Notes under the pieces: generated by a model | What the model saw: the letters and a program-made list of their open reading frames with translations, nothing else | Told to the model about the DNA's origin: nothing | The model's database searches: none | Source: Leyella stercorea | GTDB taxonomy: Bacteria; Bacteroidota; Bacteroidia; Bacteroidales; Bacteroidaceae | Length of the DNA stretch: 37,273 bases | Assembly: GCF_019052365.1 (NCBI RefSeq) | Contig: NZ_JAHQUY010000031.1 | Location: forward strand, 1-37,273 | Reading direction: 5' to 3' | Shown here: one piece after another, positions 7,733-15,853 of the stretch | How positions within the stretch are numbered: position 1 is the first letter of the stretch | How the letters are laid out: each line of letters opens with the position of its first letter | Made by a program: the position numbers and the translations under genes

Positions 7733-9037
7733 TTAAGCCTTAACCTCTTTCTTTGTTCTGAACATAACAAGGAACAGCAGAGCAACGACAAGAGCATAAC
7801 CAGCGAAGATAAACCAGCATGTCTGCCAGTCGCCAAGCAGATAGCCGTCCTCAGTCCATTGACAATAGTGGTTGATAACCTGTCCGGCAAGCAATGTGCC
7901 GACTGTTGCGCCCAAACCGTTTGTCATAAGCATAAACAAACCCTGCGCAGAAGCCTTAACACTCTCGTCGCACTCTGCATTCACGAACAGGCCGCCAGAA
8001 ACGTTGAAGAAGTCGAACGCTACGCCGTACACAACGCACGACAGCACGAAGAGCAGCACGCCTGGCATCATCGGGTTGCCCAGTCCGAAGAATCCGAAAC
8101 GGAGTACCCATGCGAACATGGCGATGAGCATAACCATCTTTATGCCATAACGGCGCAGGAAGAACGGAATGAGAAGAATGCACAACGCCTCAGCCACCTG
8201 ACTTATCGAGACAAGCAGCGTAGCATTGTTGGCTGCGAAAGAGTCTGCCATCTCTGGTATACCCTTAAAACTTGTGATGAACGGTGTTGCATATCCGTTT
8301 GTAACCTGCAGCGACATACCGAGCAAGCCCGAGAAAATAAAGAACAAAGCCATGCGCTTTGTCTTGAACAGCTTGAACGCATCAAGACCGAACGACTCGG
8401 CAAGCGTCTGAGCCTTCTTCGGCTGGAGCTTGCACTGCGGCAGAGTCATGCAATAAACGAAAAGCACGAAGCTCAGAACACCGGAAACAAGGAACTGAAG
8501 GTGGGTGTACTGGAACTTATTGGCATTGTCGGCAAGTGTCAGACCAAATGAACCGCCGTCCACGACGGCACAATTCACGAACCACATCGTTGCGATGAAA
8601 CCGACAGTTCCGAATACGCGGATAGGCGGAAAGTCCTTAACGGTGTCAAGGTTATGGTTTGTAAGAATAGCGAACGCGGCGGTGTTCGACAACGCAAGCG
8701 TAGGCATATAGAAAGCCACACTAAGTGTGTACAATGTCATGAAGATTGTTTTGTCGGGAGTGGCGCTGTTCATGCCCATCATAAAAAGGCTCACCATGAA
8801 CACACCCGCGATGAGATGGCAATAGCCAAGCAGACGTTGCGGCTGGATAAGTCGGTCGGCTACGATGCCCATCAACGTAGGCATGAAGATTGACACAATA
8901 CCCTGTATAGCATAAAACCAAGAAATCTCGGCACCCATACCGGCTCTGCCAAGATAATTACCCATAGAAGTGAGGTAAGCTCCCCACACGGCGAACTCCA
9001 AGAAGTTCATCAATGCCAAACGCACTTTAATATTCAT
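7733..9037 (-). CDS. Nucleoside:H+ symporter family MFS transporter
   Basis: 434-aa integral membrane protein with about twelve helices and the opening typical of Bacteroidetes members of the NupG/XapB nucleoside permease family (ALMNFLEFAVWGAYLTSMG). A cytoplasmic Lys/Gln-rich loop near residues 200-220 separates two six-helix halves. The expected role is proton-driven uptake of nucleosides across the inner membrane. The precise substrate is not determined. It is first in an operon with rsmE, an unrelated rRNA-modification gene. The leader is about 60 nt from the promoter at 9104-9135. Confidence 0.85.
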   Translation of the reverse strand: MNIKVRLALMNFLEFAVWGAYLTSMGNYLGRAGMGAEISWFYAIQGIVSIFMPTLMGIVADRLIQPQRLLGYCHLIAGVFMVSLFMMGMNSATPDKTIFMTLYTLSVAFYMPTLALSNTAAFAILTNHNLDTVKDFPPIRVFGTVGFIATMWFVNCAVVDGGSFGLTLADNANKFQYTHLQFLVSGVLSFVLFVYCMTLPQCKLQPKKAQTLAESFGLDAFKLFKTKRMALFFIFSGLLGMSLQVTNGYATPFITSFKGIPEMADSFAANNATLLVSISQVAEALCILLIPFFLRRYGIKMVMLIAMFAWVLRFGFFGLGNPMMPGVLLFVLSCVVYGVAFDFFNVSGGLFVNAECDESVKASAQGLFMLMTNGLGATVGTLLAGQVINHYCQWTEDGYLLGDWQTCWFIFAGYALVVALLFLVMFRTKKEVKA

Positions 9038-9103
9038 AATTGTAATAGTTTTTTGTTTCCGATTAAGAGGTTAACAGCATATTTGCAGCCGTTTTGATTC
9101 CTG

Positions 9104-9135
9104 CAAAGTTACAATCTTTTTTAAAAATACGGCAA
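9104..9135 (-). promoter_or_regulatory. Promoter of the transporter-rsmE operon
   Basis: On the minus strand TTG (9135-9133), a 21-bp spacer and TAACTTTG (9111-9104) fit the Bacteroidetes promoter form. The predicted start is near 9098. Confidence 0.65.
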
Positions 9136-9246
9136 CAAAGACGGGCAAAATACACGTTTTCATTCGGCTTTATAGCGTCCAAATCACAAAACTTTACAAA
9201 CTATCTGATAAGCCTCGCAATAAAAGCAAGTTTTACGCGTTAATAT

Positions 9247-9277
9247 TTTGACATATCAATATAAATTCGTATCTTTG
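9247..9277 (+). promoter_or_regulatory. Consensus promoter of rpoD
   Basis: TTTG (9247-9250), a 19-bp spacer and TATCTTTG (9270-9277) form a perfect consensus promoter. Transcription should begin near 9282, giving a leader of about 67 nt before the rpoD ATG. Confidence 0.8.
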
Positions 9278-9348
9278 CAAGGTTTTTGTAACATTTACGA
9301 AAGCAGATATTCACTTTTATTACGCGTAAGAAAGTTTAGGTATATAAG

Positions 9349-10221
9349 ATGAGACAACTTAAAATTCAAAAAAGTATTACGAACCGTTCCAGTGAAGCAC
9401 TCGACAAGTACCTTGTCGAAATCGGTCGTGCTCCGCTGATAACCATTGATGAAGAGATTGAGCTTGCGCAAAAGATCAAGAAAGGCGGTCCGGAGGGCGA
9501 ACGCGCTAAGGACAAGCTTGTGACAGCCAATCTGCGATTTGTGGTATCTGTTGCCAAACAATACCAGCACCAGGGACTCACCCTTACAGACCTTATCGAC
9601 GAAGGCAATATCGGTCTGATTAAAGCTGCTCAGAAGTTTGACGAGACTCGCGGTTTCAAATTCATCTCATACGCCGTATGGTGGATCCGCCAGAGCATCC
9701 TTCAGGCTATTGCTGAGCAGAGCCGCATCGTGCGCCTGCCGCTCAACCAGGTTGGTTCGTTGAACAAGATCAACCACGAGATAAACAAGTTCGAGCAGGA
9801 AAACCAGCGCCACCCGTCAGTTTCAGAGCTTTCAGACGCTACAAACATCGACGAGGAGAAGATCGGACAGAGCCTCATGGCAGACGGTCACCACGTAAGT
9901 ATCGACGCTCCATTCCAGGACGGCGAAGACAACTGTATGCTCGACGTAATGCCGAGTGGCGAAGACAGCCGCACCGACCGCCAAGTAGACCACGAGTCGA
10001 TGGCATTGGAGCTGAACTCGGTGCTCAACAAGGTGCTCAAAGACCGCGAAATCACTATCATCCGCGAGTGCTTCGGCATCGGTTGCCACGAGAAAGGTCT
10101 TGAGGAGATCGGCGATCAGCTCGGACTGACACGCGAGCGTGTACGCCAGATTCGCGAGAAGAGCATTGCAAAGCTCCGCGACAGCGGCAACGCAAAGATT
10201 CTCATGAAATATTTAGGTTAG
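9349..10221 (+). CDS. rpoD: Primary RNA polymerase sigma factor (sigma-70/RpoD)
   Basis: 290-aa group 1-type sigma factor that directs RNA polymerase to the TTTG/TAnnTTTG promoters seen throughout the window. Region 1.2 begins within the first 30 residues (DKYLVEIGRAPLITIDEE). Region 2 contains DLIDEGNIGLIKAAQKFD and the -10 recognition helix FISYAVWWIRQSI. Region 3 follows, and region 4 ends with the helix-turn-helix GLTRERVRQIREKSIAKLR. Region 1.1 and the non-conserved insert of E. coli RpoD are absent, as is usual in Bacteroidetes. It is monocistronic, with two stacked hairpins behind it. Confidence 0.95.
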   Translation: MRQLKIQKSITNRSSEALDKYLVEIGRAPLITIDEEIELAQKIKKGGPEGERAKDKLVTANLRFVVSVAKQYQHQGLTLTDLIDEGNIGLIKAAQKFDETRGFKFISYAVWWIRQSILQAIAEQSRIVRLPLNQVGSLNKINHEINKFEQENQRHPSVSELSDATNIDEEKIGQSLMADGHHVSIDAPFQDGEDNCMLDVMPSGEDSRTDRQVDHESMALELNSVLNKVLKDREITIIRECFGIGCHEKGLEEIGDQLGLTRERVRQIREKSIAKLRDSGNAKILMKYLG

Positions 10222-10241
10222 GCTAAATTTTAATTGTTCAG

Positions 10242-10281
10242 TAAGTGGCGAACAGTTAGCTTCCGAACTGGTTGTCACTTA
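10242..10281 (+). other. Nested inverted repeat after rpoD
   Basis: TAAGTG (10242-10247) pairs with CACTTA (10276-10281) and, inside it, CAGTT (10253-10257) pairs with AACTG (10266-10270). It lacks a T-tract and stands directly before the true terminator, so it may protect the rpoD transcript end. Function not known. Confidence 0.5.
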
Positions 10282-10284
10282 TAA

Positions 10285-10327
10285 AAGTGCCCTCGAAAAA
10301 AGCAACAGCTTTATTTCGGGGGCACTT
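10285..10327 (+). terminator. rpoD terminator hairpin
   Basis: AAGTGCCCTCGAAA (10285-10298) pairs with TTTCGGGGGCACTT (10314-10327) with one G-U pair, followed by the T-rich ATCTTTTATT. The neighbouring TPR gene is convergent and ends at 10386. Confidence 0.75.
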
Positions 10328-10385
10328 ATCTTTTATTATATATTGAGTTGTTAACTGCCAACATTATTTTGGGACATGTTAACTG

Positions 10386-12563
10386 CTACCTATCCGCAAC
10401 GACATCAAGTATCAGCTTCACCTCAAAGCCTTTCACTCCATTCTTGGCAAGCGTATCCCAATCGTTAGCAAACTCTTTCTCCAACACCTCGCGTGCATCC
10501 GCAGCGTTGTTCAAATCAGCGAAGCGCTTGAAGCATTGCGTTGCCTCCGCTGTCTTAGACAGAACGAACTTGGCATAGCCGCAATTAAGCCAGTCGGTAT
10601 CTGCAACCTTGTCCGACTTCACTATCCAATCGTAGACACGTTCTGCGTCATCGGGCTTACAGTCTACAAGATAGCCCCATGCAATGATGCGCTTAACATC
10701 AACGTCGTTGCCGTTTTCATAATCCAAGCGGAACAAGTCGGCAAGTCCGTCCTTCACATTGCCGCTATTTACGAGTGCAAGACTATGACATAATATATAG
10801 CGACGATTAGACGGATCAGCAGCCAATAGCTTCTTGTAACATTCTGCAGCATCAGCATAACGCCTCAAAGCGAACAACGTATCGGCAAGACCTTTCTGCA
10901 CACGCAGCGCATCATAGCCATTCGCCTGCAACTCCTTGAACAAGCTATAAGCATCCTCTATCCTACCAAGTCGCAGATAGGTTAAAGCGCAAAGAAGTTT
11001 CTCATCATCGGTTGCAATACCTTTAGCAACGAGGCGCGAAACCAATCTTTCAACATCCTCATACTTCTTCGACTTAAACAAGTGACGCTCAACGACTAAC
11101 AACTCTTCATGCAACAAACCATCGAACAGCTCGTTACCTATAAAGAAAGCCGCTATTTCGTCGTTTTTACGTTCAAACGGATTCGCAAAATCCTTGCGTT
11201 CAGAGTGCAACTTGAAGAAACGATACAAGTCTTGCAGATACATTCTACGTATATAGGCAGCCGACTCCGTATTCACATCGACCGCACTATCTGCAATGCC
11301 TTTGCCAGAAGCAACAACCTCTTTTACGCTTGCCGGCAACTTGTCTATAACCGATGCCAGGGCAAACACAAAAGAATACTTGTCTGAGTCGCAGAACGGA
11401 CCTTGAGCGATAGCCTTACGTATAATATCTCCGTTCTCGCCTTTCAAGACAGACGCCACATCGGGATTGTCGAAAGAGAACGGAGCAAACCAATTGCTGA
11501 GTTGATAGAAGAAAGAGAAACGCTTCATGTGTGAGAAACCACCGAAGTAGATGTCGCTACCAGAATCCTTCATAGCCATCATCTTCTTCATCTTATCCTC
11601 CATTTCTGCCATATTCTTGTCAACGGAATCAGAATCGAGTATGTCGTTAAGCGAATCTTCATCGCTCTCGACAATACCGTCACGCGTCATCTTGAACTTG
11701 TTGTTCTTTATCAGCGTAGGCATTATGTCGCGCTGTATCTCCGCATTGTCTTCTTCGGTCTGCATGCACAAGAACAATTGCAACTGAAGCTCGCCTATCT
11801 CACGACGTGCATCTGTAGACTGGCACAAAGACTTGACGGTTTCTGTTATCTCAGGATAAAGCGACGTCTCGCCATGAGGCAACGTAAGCATAGCACCAAC
11901 CAATGCACGCTGCTTTACGCTTTCTATTGTCGAGTTCGCATAAACATGTACAAGAACGAGCCACTTGTTTACATCAAACACATTAAGCAACGCCATTGTC
12001 AGAGCGCTTAAAATAAGCGACACATCATCCTGGTCAACCGTAGGCGAAACAAGCAATTCGCTATAGAAGCGCTTGTTGTCTTCACTCCACTGGTTAGAAA
12101 CAAGCAGAGCGCTGAACAGTTCGTCCATATAGCGCTGATGTATCGCGTTAATACGAGCAACTGAGGTATTCGGCATATCGCCAAGCGTGAGAGAAGCCAT
12201 TGCCGTCTCCTGCACATAATTCTCTAACGACTTGCCAACCGACTCGTCACTCGCATCAAAACGCTTTGCAACATTAGCACATCTGATAAAAGGCAGACGC
12301 TTCTTAACGATAGACGCCAAGCGCACATTGGAATACAAGCGGAATGTGCGGCGAAGCAAGTGGTTGTATACAATTTCGCCTTGAGGGTCGCGCATATTGT
12401 GAGCAAGACAACCGCACATTATGCGATAGTCGTTATCTATCTCCTCAACCTCAGACATGTATTCAGTCAAGGAAAGATCTGTCATGCGCTTCTTTAATAG
12501 ACGCAACGCTTCGCCGACATTATGATATATAAGTATTGAGTCTTTTATGGTTGGATTTGCCAT
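10386..12563 (-). CDS. Large tetratricopeptide-repeat protein, 725 aa
   Basis: Soluble, mostly helical protein with no signal peptide. The C-terminal part (about residues 528-680) has TPR-like units, for example ALTYLRLGRIEDAYSLFKEL and DTLFALRRYADAAECYKKLL. The N-terminal 500 residues are helical and unassigned; they include an acidic stretch (DGIVESDEDSLNDILDSDSV) and a Met/Lys-rich run near residue 330. Such proteins are common, unnamed members of Prevotella genomes and usually act as scaffolds. It follows the substrate-binding lipoprotein gene with five bases between stop and start, so the two form one operon. I do not recognise a specific function. Confidence 0.75.
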   Translation of the reverse strand: MANPTIKDSILIYHNVGEALRLLKKRMTDLSLTEYMSEVEEIDNDYRIMCGCLAHNMRDPQGEIVYNHLLRRTFRLYSNVRLASIVKKRLPFIRCANVAKRFDASDESVGKSLENYVQETAMASLTLGDMPNTSVARINAIHQRYMDELFSALLVSNQWSEDNKRFYSELLVSPTVDQDDVSLILSALTMALLNVFDVNKWLVLVHVYANSTIESVKQRALVGAMLTLPHGETSLYPEITETVKSLCQSTDARREIGELQLQLFLCMQTEEDNAEIQRDIMPTLIKNNKFKMTRDGIVESDEDSLNDILDSDSVDKNMAEMEDKMKKMMAMKDSGSDIYFGGFSHMKRFSFFYQLSNWFAPFSFDNPDVASVLKGENGDIIRKAIAQGPFCDSDKYSFVFALASVIDKLPASVKEVVASGKGIADSAVDVNTESAAYIRRMYLQDLYRFFKLHSERKDFANPFERKNDEIAAFFIGNELFDGLLHEELLVVERHLFKSKKYEDVERLVSRLVAKGIATDDEKLLCALTYLRLGRIEDAYSLFKELQANGYDALRVQKGLADTLFALRRYADAAECYKKLLAADPSNRRYILCHSLALVNSGNVKDGLADLFRLDYENGNDVDVKRIIAWGYLVDCKPDDAERVYDWIVKSDKVADTDWLNCGYAKFVLSKTAEATQCFKRFADLNNAADAREVLEKEFANDWDTLAKNGVKGFEVKLILDVVADR

Positions 12564-12568
12564 AGCTT

Positions 12569-13477
12569 TTACTTTTTGCTTGTGGAAGTAAGGTCGATGT
12601 CCTGCTGACGTGGCTTCTCAATATGATTGAACTTCAACTTAGGCAAGGCAGATATTGTACGATCGTCCACCTTATAATATTTACGAAGCACATCTGCATA
12701 TCTGCCCATGCCATTAGCATTGAGCGAGTCGCAAGCCATATTGTATGCCTTGGTGAAAGCAGCGAGTTGTTTTCTGCGTCTTGCATCTGCCGTACGGTCT
12801 TTGCGTACAGCTATCACTCCCAAACATTTGTTAACATCTCTACTGTCTATAACGACATTATTTCCAGCCAAACGTGCAGTAGTAGCTAAAGGCTCTGCAA
12901 GCCAAACTGCATCCATCTCATTATTAAGCAGCATGCGCAAGCGGATGTTGACATCATTGACTTGAATGCGAAACGCCATAGACGAGAGCTTTGCGCCCGC
13001 AAGAACACGATCGCAAAGATAGTCGGTAGCCGAATAGCGAGTCATGGCTATCATCTTATCGCCGAACTGATCGATACGCTTCAGACGACTCTTGCGACTG
13101 GCAATAAGCTGCCAATAAGCGCCGGTTGTAGATAGATAATCAAGTGAAGTGCCGCCAGCTGTCATACGCTTTGCACGCACAATATCGGTAACGATGCCTT
13201 CTACAGAACCGCCAACGAAAGCTGTATCGCAATCCATTTGGGCAGTAAAGCAACGCAAACGCACATCAACACCAAGAGTGTCGAACATACGGTGCTCTTT
13301 AGCAAGGAACAACGGCATACAATCCGCCGTAGGAAGTACGGCAAACTTCAACGCTAACGAGTCTTCACGATGCAGACGCTGGCGTTCGGCACGGGTCAAA
13401 CGTTCTTTCTCCTCGATGGAGTTGCCGCACGAAACGGCAAATATGGCTAAAAGTATATAAATCACAATATGTTTCAT
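12569..13477 (-). CDS. Substrate-binding lipoprotein, NMT1/SsuA-like
   Basis: 302 aa from the ATG at 13477. The signal peptide ends in a lipobox (FAVSC) with Cys17 as the lipid anchor. The body resembles periplasmic binding proteins of the NMT1/THI5 and SsuA/TauA type: LKFAVLPTADCMPLFLAKE near the front, GGSVEGIVTDIVRA, and MLLNNEMDAVWLAEPLA. The frame can be extended upstream to 13630, but that extension has no signal peptide and crosses the promoter at 13482-13489. No ABC permease or ATPase is adjacent, so the partner is elsewhere or the protein works alone. The ligand is unknown. It is followed by the TPR gene. Confidence 0.75.
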   Translation of the reverse strand: MKHIVIYILLAIFAVSCGNSIEEKERLTRAERQRLHREDSLALKFAVLPTADCMPLFLAKEHRMFDTLGVDVRLRCFTAQMDCDTAFVGGSVEGIVTDIVRAKRMTAGGTSLDYLSTTGAYWQLIASRKSRLKRIDQFGDKMIAMTRYSATDYLCDRVLAGAKLSSMAFRIQVNDVNIRLRMLLNNEMDAVWLAEPLATTARLAGNNVVIDSRDVNKCLGVIAVRKDRTADARRRKQLAAFTKAYNMACDSLNANGMGRYADVLRKYYKVDDRTISALPKLKFNHIEKPRQQDIDLTSTSKK

Positions 13478-13481
13478 GTGG

Positions 13482-13489
13482 CAAAAGTA
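13482..13489 (-). promoter_or_regulatory. -7 element five bases before a start codon
   Basis: TACTTTTG on the minus strand ends at 13482 and the ATG of the substrate-binding lipoprotein gene begins at 13477. A start site 4-7 bases downstream would coincide with the start codon, so the transcript would be leaderless. It fixes the 13477 start over the upstream extension. Confidence 0.6.
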
Positions 13490-13498
13490 GCAATAAAT

Positions 13499-13529
13499 TT
13501 TGACACAACGAAAAATATTGTTACTTTTG
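13499..13529 (+). promoter_or_regulatory. Consensus promoter of radA
   Basis: TTTG (13499-13502), a 19-bp spacer and TACTTTTG (13522-13529) match the consensus fully. Transcription should begin near 13534, about 50 nt before the radA ATG. The element sits almost back to back with the divergent promoter at 13482-13489. Confidence 0.75.
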
Positions 13530-13585
13530 TCGGTAATAAGGCGTGGCGATAAATGCCACGACAAATAAATAAGACAATCATTATT

Positions 13586-14992
13586 ATGGCAAAGACCAAA
13601 ACAGCATATGTTTGCAGCAACTGCGGGCAAGAATCAACGAAATGGATCGGCAAATGCCCTAACTGCGGAGAATGGAACACATTCAAGGAGATACGCCTCG
13701 GCGCAAGCCAACCTGGCGGCAATGCGGACGGACTATTCCGCCACAACAATGCTACATCCGGCAAAAGCAGTCCGATTAAGCTTTCGGACATCCCGACGCA
13801 AGACGATCCACGCATCGACATGCACGACGACGAACTGAACCGCGTGCTTGGCGGCGGACTCGTTGTGGGAAGCATCGTGCTGCTTGGTGGCGAACCAGGT
13901 ATAGGCAAAAGTACGTTGACACTTCAAACCATACTCAACATCCCCGACCGTAAGATTTTGTATGTCAGCGGCGAGGAAAGCGCACACCAGTTAAAAATGC
14001 GCGCCGAGCGCCTGCTTGGAGGGATGGCTAACGCAACAACTGCAGCTGTCGACAACATTAATATATTGTGCGAGACATCGCTACAGAAGATATTTGAGTT
14101 TGCGAACGAACTCGCACCGGAGTTGCTCGTAATCGACTCTATACAGACAATCGCGACTGACGAGGTGGAAAGCAGTCCGGGCAGCATCACGCAGGTGCGT
14201 GAATGCGCCGCTTCGCTGCTCCGTTTTGCAAAGACTACGGGCACACCGGTCATACTCATCGGACATATAAATAAGGAAGGAACGCTTGCCGGACCGAAGA
14301 TTCTGGAGCACATTGTAGACACCGTGATACAATTTGAGGGCGACCAGCACTATATGTACCGCATCTTGCGATCGATAAAGAACCGTTTCGGAAGCACTTC
14401 CGAGCTCGGTATCTACGAAATGCAGCAAACCGGCTTGCGCCAAGTAAGCAACCCTTCAGAACTACTGCTGTCGCAAGACCACGAAGGACTGTCGGGAGTG
14501 GCTATCAGTTCGGCAATAGAGGGCGTACGCCCTTTCCTCGTAGAGACTCAGGCTCTCGTTTCGTCAGCAGCATACGGCACGCCACAGCGTTCGGCTACAG
14601 GGTTTGACCAGCGCCGTCTGAACATGTTGCTCGCAGTTCTAGAAAAGCGTGTAGGTTTCAAACTGACACAGAAGGACGTTTTCGTGAATATAGCCGGCGG
14701 ACTCCGCGTAACCGACCTTGCCATGGACTTGAGCGTTATAGCTGCCGTATTGTCAAGCAACGTAGATACGGCAATAGAAGCCGGATGGTGCATGGCAGGC
14801 GAAGTAGGACTAAGCGGCGAAGTACGCCCTATCAACCGCATTGAGCAGCGAATCGGCGAAGCAGAAAAGCTCGGCTTCACAGATATAATACTACCGCTAC
14901 ACAACGTACAGAGCATCAATGCACGCAAGTACAAAATCAACATTCATCCAGTTAGAAAGGTTGAAGAAGCGCTTAGAGCTTTGTTCGGATAA
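13586..14992 (+). CDS. radA: DNA repair/recombination ATPase RadA
   Basis: 468 aa from the ATG at 13586. RadA drives branch migration of recombination intermediates and helps process stalled forks. The N-terminal zinc finger has Cys10/Cys13 and Cys24/Cys27. The RecA-like core shows the Walker A GGEPGIGKST and the RadA-specific SIKNRFGSTSELG. The C-terminal part is the Lon-protease-like fold without a protease dyad requirement (VFVNIAGGLRV, GEVGLSGEVRPI). An in-frame upstream ATG at 13553 would add eleven residues before the conserved MAKTKTAYVC start and is less likely. queC follows 92 bp downstream. Confidence 0.95.
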   Translation: MAKTKTAYVCSNCGQESTKWIGKCPNCGEWNTFKEIRLGASQPGGNADGLFRHNNATSGKSSPIKLSDIPTQDDPRIDMHDDELNRVLGGGLVVGSIVLLGGEPGIGKSTLTLQTILNIPDRKILYVSGEESAHQLKMRAERLLGGMANATTAAVDNINILCETSLQKIFEFANELAPELLVIDSIQTIATDEVESSPGSITQVRECAASLLRFAKTTGTPVILIGHINKEGTLAGPKILEHIVDTVIQFEGDQHYMYRILRSIKNRFGSTSELGIYEMQQTGLRQVSNPSELLLSQDHEGLSGVAISSAIEGVRPFLVETQALVSSAAYGTPQRSATGFDQRRLNMLLAVLEKRVGFKLTQKDVFVNIAGGLRVTDLAMDLSVIAAVLSSNVDTAIEAGWCMAGEVGLSGEVRPINRIEQRIGEAEKLGFTDIILPLHNVQSINARKYKINIHPVRKVEEALRALFG

Positions 14993-15084
14993 CGTTAAAG
15001 AAAACATTAAAGTTTAAGACAGACAACATTGACTATCATAGGGTTAAGAATTTATATTACATAAAACATTAAAAGAAAGAGAAT

Positions 15085-15735
15085 ATGAAAAACTCAGTAA
15101 TAATCGTGAGTGGCGGAATGGATTCCATCACCCTACTCTACGACCACAAAGACGAGATTGCACTCGGCATTTCGTTCGACTACGGTAGCAATCACAACGC
15201 ACGAGAGATACCGTTTGCCAAGATGCACTGCGAGAGACTCGGCATCAAACACATTACAATAAACCTCGACTTCATGCACCAGTATTTCAAGTCGAGCTTG
15301 CTTGATGGTGCGGAGGCAATCCCCGAAGGACATTATGCTGACGACAACATGAAGTCGACGGTTGTGCCGTTCCGCAACGGCATTATGCTTTCCATCGCCA
15401 TCGGCATAGCAGAGAGCAACAATCTCGACCAAGTGTTTATTGCCAATCATGGTGGCGACCACACCATCTATCCCGATTGCCGCCCAGAGTTCATAAACGC
15501 CATAGACGCAGCTGCTACGGCAGGCACCTATAATAATGTAAAAGTAGTTGCGCCATACACAAAGATTACCAAAAGCGACATTGCACGCATAGGCAAAAAG
15601 CTTGGCATCGACTACACCGAAACATGGAGCTGCTACAAAGGCGGCGAAGTGCATTGCGGCAAATGCGGCACCTGCGTAGAACGCAAGGAAGCTCTCGCAG
15701 AAGCCGGAATAGAGGATAAAACAATATACGAATAA
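15085..15735 (+). CDS. queC: 7-cyano-7-deazaguanine synthase QueC
   Basis: 216-aa enzyme that converts 7-carboxy-7-deazaguanine to preQ0 with ATP and ammonia, a step in queuosine tRNA modification. The ATP loop SGGMDS is at residues 9-14. The C-terminal zinc site is formed by the cysteines of WSCYKGGEVHCGKCGTC. Length is typical. QueD and QueE are not adjacent, so the pathway is split in this genome or the product has another use. The 92-bp gap after radA has no TAnnTTTG element and no terminator, so cotranscription with radA is likely. I see no preQ1 riboswitch fold. Confidence 0.93.
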   Translation: MKNSVIIVSGGMDSITLLYDHKDEIALGISFDYGSNHNAREIPFAKMHCERLGIKHITINLDFMHQYFKSSLLDGAEAIPEGHYADDNMKSTVVPFRNGIMLSIAIGIAESNNLDQVFIANHGGDHTIYPDCRPEFINAIDAAATAGTYNNVKVVAPYTKITKSDIARIGKKLGIDYTETWSCYKGGEVHCGKCGTCVERKEALAEAGIEDKTIYE

Positions 15736-15778
15736 GTAAATTTAACTGCGAACTTGCAAAATATCTATATATTTTTAG

Positions 15779-15786
15779 TAAATTTG
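15779..15786 (+). promoter_or_regulatory. -7 promoter element of pgk
   Basis: TAAATTTG lies 68 bp before the pgk ATG, with CTTG at 15753-15756 as a possible -33 (22-bp spacer, slightly long). The leader of about 63 nt is AT-rich without evident structure. Confidence 0.65.
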
Positions 15787-15853
15787 CGGTCAAATACAGG
15801 CATTTAGCTTAAAAACAGAAATATTTCTAACTTTTAATAAACATTTTAAGAAA

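Larger units (their letters stand above)
9038..9348. other. Divergent intergenic region, 311 bp, promoters only
   Basis: This gap separates the minus-strand transporter operon from rpoD. It contains one promoter for each side (9104-9135 minus, 9247-9277 plus) and otherwise AT-rich sequence. I see no open frame, repeat or structured leader. Confidence 0.7.

Noticed and set aside
6956..8551. 531-codon open frame on the plus strand opposite rsmE and the nucleoside transporter
   Set aside because: It is antisense to two well-recognised genes, has no family resemblance, is rich in Cys/His/Arg as expected for an antisense frame, and crosses the gap between the two genes.
13478..13630. 51-residue N-terminal extension of the substrate-binding lipoprotein
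   Set aside because: The extension crosses the -7 promoter element and would bury the lipoprotein signal sequence inside the protein.
14993..15084. preQ1 riboswitch before queC
   Set aside because: No GC stem followed by an A-rich tail that could form the short H-type pseudoknot next to the start codon.
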